Below are positions 38,327 through 49,900 of a stretch of DNA of 64,000 bases, piece after piece; position 1 is the stretch's first letter, and every line of letters starts with the position of its first letter. Source of the DNA: Aulostomus chinensis (lineage: Eukaryota; Chordata; Actinopteri; Syngnathiformes; Aulostomidae); NCBI GenBank assembly GCA_037954235.1, contig JBBMOA010000013.1:23183692-23247691 (forward strand), written 5' to 3'. The notes under the pieces were generated by a model. It saw only the letters and a list, made by a program, of their open reading frames with translations. It had not been told where the DNA came from and did no database searches. Made by a program: the position numbers and the translations under genes.

Positions 38327-41300
38327 GACGCACTTTAAGGAGGTTTTTTCTGCAGCTAAAAGACAATTTGTACAAGGCTTTGACTTTTTCCTACCTCCCT
38401 CATTATCTTTGCCATCTGAGCAGAGCGTTTCGGTGGCAACGTCACATCCCAGGCCTCTCCATCCTGACTGGCAGATGCAGTGCCAGACGTTCTGATCCAG
38501 GACGCACCTCCCGTTGTTATTGCACAGCCCGGGGCAGCCGTCTGTCAACACATCATGTACATGTCAAGCAGCCGAACAAGTCAGAACAAGGAAATCAGGA
38601 GGAGAAAACGGAGGGGTGGGGTGGGGTGGGGATTGGGGTGACAAGAGCCAAAGGCGGCATATAGAGTGGACAGGGGCAGAGGAGGGGCAAAAATGATAAG
38701 AGTGAACATACAGAACGATACACCTCTGACAGGACTGCGAATGTAGGAGGAGGGTGTGAGAACGTTCTGTCGTTTCACATGAGTTTCAGGAGCGTGTGCA
38801 TCTAGACCGAAACATCGAGTGCGTGAGATAAAGAGTGTGAATGAATGTATGTCCAAGCTGCTGAGGCCAAACCACATCACAATTTGGGAGTTTTATTTGG
38901 TGTTAAGTCAGTTAAAATGATTCTTTTTGTGTGAGTTTGAGTGACTTCTGCCCGAACTCTGAGAAAAATCATCAACAATTTGGGAATTCAAATATTTTTC
39001 TCTCTGAGTCATGATTGTTTTTTTGTTTTTTTTTAAAGTCCTATTTCAGAACTACGGGCTGGATTCACAAAGCAATTCAACTCTCAAGTCTAATTCTCAA
39101 AAAACGGAAAAAAAAAAAAGAATCTTTCAAGATCACCTTAATTACTTAAACCAAAATAAGACAGTTACTGAAATTTCATGCATGGGATGGTGAACTGTAC
39201 TTTCTGTTTGTTAGTCTTTTTTAAATTAGTTTTTTTTTTTCTAATAATGGTTACTTCTTTACCACATCAGTCCACAGTGCACAGAAATCTCAGATTCAAG
39301 TTGGGGACATCAGCTAAAATAAAGTTTTTCTTACTCAAAGTTCAAGTCATAAAAGTTTTTGCACAAATTGAGAACAAAATGACTTAGATGAACTGAAAAA
39401 AAATGAAAGTAATAATTACCTTCACTCAATCTGTCCAAGATGACCTCTCTTAAATTAAAGACATAACTTCAGATTCTATTTTCAAATATCTCATTCCTTC
39501 TTACATTAATTCTTAAATGTTAAGTTGAAAGATATCCAGACTTTCTCAATTTTCCTCTTAAATATCAACTTGAAATGACACATTTAAGAGGAAATCCGTT
39601 CTTAACGATAGTTTAGTGAATCCAGACCATTGAAATCAATGTATTATTTGTCATCTGGAGAAAACAGAAGTTGCCCATTGCAGATGTTATCAATACTCAT
39701 GTGAAGTAACAGCCATATCAAAGAGGAAAGGGAGTATATATGTAAATAGTGAGGGAGGAAGTGTGAGGAAAAGAGGGGAAGGATCCAGAGCCTCTACATT
39801 TACAGGAAACAGAGCACTTGCTGCCAGATCGCATTCCTTCTAGTGGAGGGTGAAGACAGGGAGCCGAAACATGACTAAACCACACCAGTTTGGGGCGTTT
39901 AATCTGGCAGACACAAAGAATTAAGACAAGAGGAGAAGGGACCGTGGAGTCTGTGTGAGACTGGTTAAGACGGACAGGAGATGAGGGGACATATCGGGGG
40001 AGCAGGATCACAGCTGAAACATTATGATCGACTCGGACATAGAACAGGTGTATATACGCCGTGCTAGGAAAGACAAAGAGCAGGGAGGGATCGATTGTGA
40101 CAATCTCCCTTGGAGGGGTAGTGTTCAATTTACCTTTATATCCTATCTTGACTGCTCCTATTACACAACCGAGGAAAGGGAAACATTTGGAGAAGAAAAT
40201 TACTTATCTCTGTGGTGGCAGAGCTAAGACTGACAAACACATTTACTTATTATAACTTACAGGGAGCACAAAAAGTGGAAAGCGTTGCTGGCGTAAAGCT
40301 GATGTACCTGCCAACATGATTTTAATATTCGAAAAGAAGCTGTGCAGGTAGTTTTTTGCGAATATTATCATTGTCTTGTGGTGAAAGTAAATCATTTTTT
40401 CGCTCTTATTTCAATCTGTCATTAAAAATCACAGTCACTGGGGTGATTGAATACTGAGTGATATTACCAAAAGAGAGGATTGTGCAAGCTCACCCGTTTT
40501 ATCTAGTTCAAAATTGTAAAAGTCACAGGCAAAAAATAAAGGCGTTCAGCTGGATGAGAAAAAGAAAAACATTCTGCGTGAATTTTGAAGCAGAGTGAAA
40601 AGTGTTTTTTTTTTACCTGATACTCTGGAATCCAGGGCTACATTTGAAAGCCAAGAGGGAGTTGGAGAGAGACAGAAAGGCAGGCAGACAGGCATACAGA
40701 CATAAAATAGAAGAGATAAGTAGGAGTTAGGCAAAGACATGCAAATAGAAAAAAAACAAAAAAAACAACAGACAATTTGTTTTAGAGACAGACAAAAGAC
40801 AGAGTCTGCAGATTTAGAGGAGGGGATTTATGGTTTAGTTTCATCCAGTTTTTAACAAAGTTAGAGTGAAACTTAATTAAAGCAGCAAGTGATTAATCAG
40901 AATTATTGATGCTTCTGTGGTCAGAAGCACCAGATTTTTTTTTTTTTGTAAAAGTGATGATGATTATATTTCTGTGCAAAAGAAGCAATATAACGTACTT
41001 CATAAATTACTCTATCTGAAGCTTGGTAAAATATTAATTCTTAACACTCACCATCTGCTTTTCTTTGTACTAAGAGGCTTACACAAAGAAAAGCACAGTT
41101 CCTCTTGATATCAGAGTGCTACAGCGCCCTTTGTTTTCAAACTACATAAACTAGTTTCATCTGCTTCAAATACATTTACTGTGTAATTGTCAGGAGGTAT
41201 GTAGACTCCCATTCCCTCTTTGTAATAACGCATCGTGAAGTGAAAAATACTAAAGTTTGTCTTTTTCTCAATTTTGCTGTTTATCTCCACTTCAGTGGTT

Positions 41301-43886
41301 CTAACAACTGCACAGCAGCAAAGCAACAGAGCACCCAGACGAATCAAAAACACCTTAGTGGTGAACTGCAGTGTTGAGAAAGCGCTGACAATGGGTTAAG
41401 ACTTGCATATCAAGCAGGTTCTAGATGGTTGTGGCTGAAGAATGGCCAAGGAAGTCCTCAATTCAAGCTCTGGCCATGTAATGTGATTAAAAGGCGCTTT
41501 GTGCAAATGGAAGTTATTCAGGGTTTGAAAAATAAAGCTTCCAGTTCACCAAGAAAAGCTAAAGCTCTGGCTATTCATTGCCGCTGCATCCAAAGCAAGG
41601 AGTGACTTTTGTGAGTTTTTAAACAGGGGGAAAGAAAATGGTCCAGAGTGGCCCTGAAGAGGAATAAGACCAGCTGCGTGACCCCTCCAACAACTCCCTC
41701 CCTGCGACCTCCTCTCCCCTCAGGGACGGATCCGTGCCGCAGACGGGGGGATCGCAGATGAGACAACTTGTAAATACGTAATTGAGGTTGAATAGTTTGG
41801 AGTGCCAGATCTTTGTTTCACAGGTAACATGTCATCATTGAGCGGTTGGAGATGACACTTGGGGGAATGCTGTTTGACACAGCGTGTCAGAGTTTAACTA
41901 CAAGACCTTTGACAGAGGTGAAGGTGTCAAGGAGGTGTAGTTAAAGGTCAATATGAAGTGACATCTCAGAACTCATTATCCTCATTAATGCCAGGTGAAG
42001 CACTGCCATTTCGGAAAAATGATATTCCAAAGAGGCCTACCCGTGGCTTTTCAGCTCTCTAAATGCCTGCCCTTGACTCACTAATAAAGGAGCATCACTT
42101 CAGCAGTCTAAAAGGTGGAATATCTAAATTGATGATAGGAAAACTAGAAAGTTGAGGGGAAGCCTTGCTAAAAGGAAGATTTTATGAGGAGAGAGGAAAA
42201 GGGATGAAAAAAAAAAAAACCTGACAGGAAAATGTCCTTTTACAAGGAGAGATGGTTGCCAGCTTAAAGTTTGAAACTCGTTTATCTTCCAAAAAAAAAT
42301 AAGTCTTGAAAAATATATCATTGAATTTAAAATTTCAACTTGTACAGTTAAAATAAAACCTTCCTCATGGTTATGGTTTTGGTTTTGGCTTCATGAGAGG
42401 CATTGAATGTCATGTTGCCAGAAGCAGAAGCAGTTGTGTTTTTCCTGCTTTGGCTTGCAAAAGAAAAAAAGAAATAGACAAGAGTCAAAAACAGAAACTT
42501 CAACTGGCTGAATAACACCCAGAAAAGACAAGGGGAGAAGAAAAATCCCAAGAGCCAAATGTGTTTAAGGAAATGGCACCAAAAACAACAAGTTTGTCAT
42601 GAAAAGTTACTTGTTTGTTCCAGGTTGACAGCAGTTGTTTGACAGTCGGGTCCATGAGCTTGAGATCTGCACTGAAAACACTGACATTCACACTCTGATG
42701 TTGCCCTTTTAAAAACTGCCCACAAATCCATTTCCTGTACAGCCTGTGCCCTTCTGTCAAGTGTGTGTAAGTGTTCAGCATGTGTCACCGTGGCTCACCA
42801 ATGGTGCAGTGTTCACCGGTCCAGCCCTGGTGGCAGTCACACTTGCCCTCGCGGCAGACTCCGTGGTCGATGCAGCGTGGGTGACAGTCCCTCTGCTCAC
42901 ATTCTGGTCCTGTCCAGCCTTCCTCGCAGTGACACATACCGCTGATGCAAGAGCCATGGGCGCCACAGTCCACCACACACACCTCTGACACAAACAAAAG
43001 AGAAGGACAGAGAAACATAAAAGTTCTGGTCTGAGAAAAGCCATTATTGACTTCTGCAGCATTTCAAGTTGTCCCAACAGAGACATTTACATAGCTCTTC
43101 CTGCAGTAGGTTCAATTTTATTACACACACAAAATACATTAATCAATAAAATACATACATAACCAAGAAATCAAATAAAACACATCTCAAACAAGGTGAT
43201 ATGACATCAGTAATCGTGCTGGCAAAAAGGTGCTTCGAGAATAGCTTTGTCAACCACAGCCTGTGTAAAACCAGAGAGCACGTTCCACCACAAAGGTGAG
43301 TGTCCGGCCCTCGGCACTTTGGCATTCGAGGCCTGATCAAAGCTACAAGCGGCGATGAGTGGACCCTCGAACCCAAGCACACGTGTGCACACGTGGCTGC
43401 TCCAGAGAGCCAGCGGGAGGTGAAGGAGCAGACGAATGTGTGACGCATCCACTAGGTGGCGATAGACAACACACACTTCCTACCTATCATGTTGCTGCAC
43501 ATCAGATGAAGACAACACAGGGATGTTTGTTCCATCAGGCTTAACCCCCCCCCCCCCCCCCGCCAAGTCCAGTTACAACAGCTTCCTGTTCTGTGACATG
43601 TGACAAAATCTGAAAATCCGCTACGTAGCAGTGTTTGAGAAAGAAATGGCAGCTGTCACAAGAACTCATCATAACATTCTTGAGTTATTTGTGGCAAAAA
43701 TTTGAGAAGGTTCTGGTCGACCCAATAGGAGGTTGACATCAAAATGTAAAAAAAACCACAACAACAACAAATCTGCCTCATAATTTTGGAGTAATGAAAA
43801 CAAACAAACAGCAACGATCACATTACCTTTGTGGCAGATGTAAATAACCTTTTATAAAGCCAGTCTGTCTCCTGACCACCCACTAC

Positions 43887-43949
<63 letters not shown>

Positions 43950-46900
43950 GTGAGGCAAGGTCTGAGGAAGCAAAAATCTCTAGGTGGGGAGGGGGTGAAT
44001 CTGCCTTTAAAAAGCATCATTAACCTTCATACATGGTGTTATAACTTTATGGGTTCAGGCGATAATAAAGTCCCTCAAAATCTTGAGGCTTGACATTTAA
44101 TTTGTAAACCATATCCCCCACAATACTGTGCCGTGATCTCAGATGGCATTAAAATGACTGTTGAGTGTATGTTACAGAGGAGATAAAACTCTAAACCAAA
44201 CATCACAACAGCGAGTTGTTGCCAGGCTTAATGACAACAGATGGATATCAGAATGAGTTTGATCTATTTTATGTACGATTCACACAGCAGCAAAGTCTGC
44301 AGGACTTTAATTAAGCTTATCAATGATTCAATCAGTGTAACAGCCACTTTTCCATCTAAAATGACATCAAAAATCCTCACAGAAACTATTTCTCTGCTTA
44401 ATAACATTTTTTCCCCCCGTGGGGGTGTGGGAGCACTATGGTTTCTTCATGTTGTAAATTTTTTTTCTTATGCGTTTAAAGTTACTTCATAGATAACTTT
44501 ACTTTCTCATGAACACCGCAGAGTTGAAATGAAACAAAACCTGATATCATTCACAATGGCAGAGTTCAGACACAACACTAAAGCAAAGCAATTACTTGGT
44601 GCACCTCAAAGTTCCCCGAAACAACAGATTTCCTGGTTTCTTTTCGGGTTTTGCATATCGTGGGAGCTCATTTGTATGTCTCCGCGGTGAACTGAGGTGA
44701 GGGTTATGAACTTAACCAGGATCTTTCTGGACTCTGTTCTGCAAAAACTCAAGATCAGAAAATATATTTGCGTAATTTTCTGGTCAAAGTATCTCATTTC
44801 ACTGCATAATCGCATAATAGGAAGCATTTCAGTGAAATATGGAGTTTTTAGACTCTAACCCTGCTAGAAATCTTTTTTTGTTGTGAAAATAGTCCGATTA
44901 TATAACGAGCAATGTTCTGGTAATGTTTCCAAGGGGAAGTTTTTATCAACATTTATCATTGGCCAACCCCTAAATGCTCCTCCACCAAGTTAGGTGAAAA
45001 CAGTTTACATAGTTTTAATGTAATCCTGCTGCAAGACAAACAAGCCACCTCCACCAACCACATGGCGTCCAAGGCAGAGGAAATAACTGGTGAGACAACA
45101 CAATGTATTGTAAATTAAAAAAAAAAAAAAAGCATTGGAAACGTCAGAGCCGCTACTGTGAATTCTTGTCAGCTTTCAGAAAAGCTAAATCACTTTGGAG
45201 TGAATGGATGGAAAGTAAATCTGTGCGTACCCGGCTAAAGCTAAAAAGCTCTGGCTGTACTGTGACAATAGCCCTCAGTGTGCTGGAGGAAAGAACCTCA
45301 AGTACGTCCTCAAATCTTAAGTGACTAGATGCTCCGGGAAATTTATACAGCCCCATAACTGAAAAGTTTCTGATTACAAAAAAAAAAAAAAAAAACTTGG
45401 AATACCCTGCAGGGAAAGTAAATTAGCCAAGAGACATTCTGCCGCTCAAAATTCAGCAAGTCATGGGTAAAATATCGACTCATTTTGTATGGTGTGGTGT
45501 TCTGTTTTTTTTCCAGCTAAGCCACCCCCACTGCTTTACTCACACTCATTACCTTCACCGAGGCTCTTTTAACTGTCTGTTTTCAGCTCTCGGAATAGTT
45601 TCTCTTCGATTGAAAGGCCTTAGATGGTTCTGATTAAGTCAAGCAGACACAGTAGAATATTAAACATGCCTCTTGAGAGGAGTCATTCAATTCCGAAGGG
45701 ATACCTCCTTCCCATAGAATCTATGTAATCAATTTTTCATTAGTGCAAAAGCGTTTATCCGCCTTTAACATGCCCCTGTCTTGAGCTGGATAGGGGTTGC
45801 GAGCGGTCGATCTCTGCAACGCGCTTGTTAATTAAAGTTTATTTAACTGGAGCATTAATTAAGAAGGAACCTCCTAACCGCCCAGGTAGGTTAACTCCCT
45901 CATTTTTGGTCCTCCCAGAGGGCAACCTCGTCACTCCCGCTATCAGCAGGACCGGGTTTGTCTTGCCGTGTGAGAGGCTCGTGTCTTGAATTTCACGCAC
46001 TAATAAAAAAAAAAACAACAACAACAAAACAACACATTACCTTTATTTACAAAGGGAAACAAAAAGAGAGATGAATACAACTCCCTCAAAAATATTCTTT
46101 CTCCTCCTTTTCGCCAGGCTGTTCTGCACATGCACCCATCACCTGAAATTTCATTTCCAGTTGAATTTTTTCACATTTTTTATTTGACAGTAACAAAATG
46201 ATTTCAATTGTTCAACTAAGTATAGCCGTTCTGTTTTGCTCTGAGTTAAACACACAGCCAATGGAAGTTAATTCTGGAGGGCAAATTAGAGCATAAATCA
46301 GGCACAGATAACAGATGGGAGGAGCCAGCCGCTGAACTAACAAGTCACCTACCTGTGTTAAGAGACAAACCCTTTGAATACAAATCTGGAGGCGTATTAA
46401 ACGACTCTGCCGTGAGCAGATGGGGGGGGGGGGGGGGGGGACTGTCTCCTTAAAAAAATTAAAAAAAAAAAAAAAAACGACAGGAAGCTGGTGTAAAATA
46501 AACTTGTTTTTTTTGGAAAAGGTTCTGAACAAACTGCCTAAAATAAGACACATCGGTTACACTTAAAAAAAAAAAAAAGAACATATGTTTGGTCACACAA
46601 GAGAAGCGCTCAGGAGTCAAAACTTTGTTGTTAACATATGTTGTGTTTCAAACCAACACATTCTACACGTGTTGGTTAGAAAACTTTAAGGGCGCGATTA
46701 CAACTACGCTTTGATTAATTTAGCCCTAAACATATTGAAGGATTCATTTCCATGTTTTGTTCATTTAGGTTGCACGATTTTAACGTGCACATGTCAGAGG
46801 GGATTGGTGATGTGTGCATACCAGATGAAAAACTTCCTTCATCATTACTGGAGCAAATGTAGACTTTGTAGAGATAATTAATTTCAACGTACAACCTGTT

Positions 46901-49900
46901 AATGAAGGCTTTTACATCCACTGCTGTGGGTACCTGGGGCTGCACTGTGTACACATCAAGGGGGGATTGTTTGTTTGGAAAAAACACATAATTAGATTGT
47001 TGCCAGTTACTTGTTCATGCAACTCAAACCTCATTCATACAAAAAAAAAGAAAGAAAAGAAAAAAAAAGAAAGACAGTCCAGTAACTGTCTGGACTGGTG
47101 GATGGGATTTATGAGTGTGGTACAAACAACGCAGGACTAACGGCATCAATGAATGAAATAATGAATAAAATGAAAGACCTTGCAGATTACAACTCTAAGT
47201 AGCTTAATGTGTTCTTTGATTCTATTAGCGCCAAAGATTAGAATTTGAAAATGTTCTACTCTCATGCCCCCATTAATAGCATTGAAAAAAAGAGAAAACA
47301 TTGCGGTTGTGACATTTTCCCACAACCTTAATGGCATCTCATGTCTTTGAAAACAGCAACGACCTCAGATGATTAATTCAATAGAGGACAAAAGATATAG
47401 ACTCTGAGATCTAATGTTCCTTCTCTTCTTTCTGGTTGCGATACTGCACATTTACTTCCACCGATGTGATCGACTGGGTTTTCGTGGTTTGTTATTCTAA
47501 AAACCTTTTATGAAATGTGGTGTAAAGACAGGTTATAACACAAGAAGCAACATGCGATGAACCGTAGGAGGCGATCTGGATCAAGTTGCCGATCCTGGAT
47601 CCTGAGGACTGTTCTAGATCATAGGCAGGAGATAGCTAGTCACGCCAGTTTATTTGATTTATTTGTTTATCATTGCAATCCAAATCTATGTTCAATATAA
47701 TGGTCTAGGTGTCTAAAAGATTTGAGCATAATTTGATGTAATTCGTTGGGGCGATCTATTTTAATTAGAGAGATAAGCATTAAGGTCCCGGTATGGATCA
47801 TGTTCTGGATCAGTGATCCGGAAAACCTGTTTTTTGCAGTTGGGAAAGAATATTTATGAACAGATTTTGATGATACGATATTCTCGGCCCACATACTCCA
47901 AAGTACAAGCTCTCGGAGTACTTTCTAGTTTGGTTTTGAGTGTGTGGTTGAATCAAAAATCTACTTGAAGAAGCGACATTTGATGTCAAGTTTTAATCAT
48001 TTCTTACATCTTAAAAACTAAACTATTAATCCAGAAAATATTTGGAAGATTAATTCATATTGCTGATAAATATTTGCAGCAATCCTGCAATACATCACAT
48101 AAAGTAATAATAAAAAGAAAACGTTTCGCTGACAATGACTCCAAGTGAAAGGAAGAAAGGGAATCTGACCGATGGAGCAGTCGGCTCCTGTCCAGTTGGC
48201 CTCACAGATGCAGGTTCCCGAGTCGGTGTTGAAGGTGCCGTGACTGGAGCACTGCTCTGGACAAGTGCTCTTCAGAATCTCGCAGCTGATGCCTCCCCAG
48301 CCCGGGTTACAGTGGCACTCACCATGATGACAAGTTCCGTGACCGGAGCACTTCGGGTCCACGCAGTCCACTGAGAACACAGTGAGGATGTCAGTTTACC
48401 ACTAATAGACAGACCTACTTATTCACTCCAGCCTCTTCAACTCTGCTATCATTCAGAGTGGAACTGCTGCAGTGCCAAACAATGGCAGCTGAATTTGTTT
48501 TTTCTGTGGCTGCTAGTAATTTTCCATCGTTTTCCTATCCCTGTTCCTTTATATTATAGGGAACTTCCACCATACTGACAGCTTAATTACACTCTATTAT
48601 ATGCAGTAAGAAAATGAGCACAATTAGTGTCTTAATAAATATAATAAATTACTCTTCACAGATCAACTTGCTGATCCACGTTAATAACTGACAACTATGA
48701 TCAACATAATCAAGCTGTTAGTAATAAGGTATCATTTCAGATATGTTATTGTGCTAATTCTGGATCAGATTGCGCTGTGCATTTCCACACCTACTGGGAC
48801 ATTGATGATGTTGATTATTTATCTAAACCAATTCATCAAACCGGAGCTGCTGGCGTGCAAGTTTAGACCTACAAATGCAACCTCCTCCCGTCTACATTTT
48901 CTTCCCATTTTACTTCCCTTCAAAGACAACCGCAACGTATTCATTTAGTCAACTCAATTGCATTTTACATGGAAGGTCAGCGACCTGCACATGTAAATCT
49001 GAGCTGATAATTGCCTTTTGTCAGCGTTCGGATCAATAGAATTAAATGCACTGAAGTGAGGGGGGCAGGAAGAAAGGGTTGACGAGAAAGAAGAGGAAGA
49101 ATCTCCCCCCTCAAACAACAGATAAACAAATGCCGTCAAGTGATTGATTTAAACAGGTGAGCTGTGGAGGGCAGGCTGGCCCAATCTGTTCCACTTTGTA
49201 CCCTCCTGAGGTCTAAGAGGGAGTTAATATATACACACAGTATCAATAACGACATACACAGAATTATCTGCTCGGTGGAGTTGAAAGCACTGATCGGTCC
49301 ACAAATGAACTGTGTCCATCAGCCAGGAGGGTCTCAAAGAATGTTCTGGATCTGCAGTAGCTGCTGAAAAACCTACTCGCTCTCCATTCACCTTGTTCAC
49401 AGTTTGCTCCTCTGTGGCCGGTGTTGCACACACAGTTACCCGCCACACACACTCCATGCCCCCCACATTGAGGATCGATACACTGGGCGACCGGTACATC
49501 ACATTCTGTCCCCTTCCAGCCACTGTAGCACTGGCAGCGCCCCCTGGTGTACTGGCCGTTACCACTGCACAGGATCGGACAAGCGGCTAAAATGATAAAA
49601 GCGAGCCATTAACAAAAAAGTACCAATTCTGAGCAGATCTCAGCTGTCTTGATAGTTAGGCGGAGCTGCTGTTACTCAAGACAGCAAAGATCTAATCACG
49701 TCTAAGAGGCTACAGCGATGCTAGAAGCTCAGTGAGGCATTATTAAGGCACAATTATTTTGAAGTTAATTCTGACGCTGGTATCACATTGACATGCTTCT
49801 ACTAAGTGGCTGTATTAATCATGAACACCCTCTTAGTTTAATATGCACACATGTTTGAATTTGCTAATTAGCAGAAAAAACAAAGCGATGTTGATGAGAA

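Larger units (their letters stand above)
38542..40616 (-). other. Intron after the candidate splice-site-A microexon
   Basis: 2.1 kb, phase 1. Holds a G-rich plus-strand tract (38612-38639) and an element with terminal inverted repeats (39057-39628). Confidence 0.75.
42985..48169 (-). other. Intron between exons 6 and 7
   Basis: 5.2 kb, phase 1. Contains a CTCF-like motif (43449-43462), poly-C (43545-43561), (CA)n (43892-43946), poly-G (46422-46440) and A-rich blocks at 45119-45132 and 47040-47070. Sequence near 47570-47820 has several GATC(C/T)GG words that may be an old repeat. No exon seen. Confidence 0.85.

Noticed and set aside
38542..42798. A 27-nt exon coding the mammalian AHYLDKIVK insert
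   Set aside because: I scanned for its reverse complement with flanking splice sites and found none; only the ALDSRVS block fits position and phase.
47520..47830. GATCTGGATC / GATCCGG-rich stretch as an RTE copy
   Set aside because: The words recur but the order needed for the LINE 3' end is missing, so I list it only as intron content.
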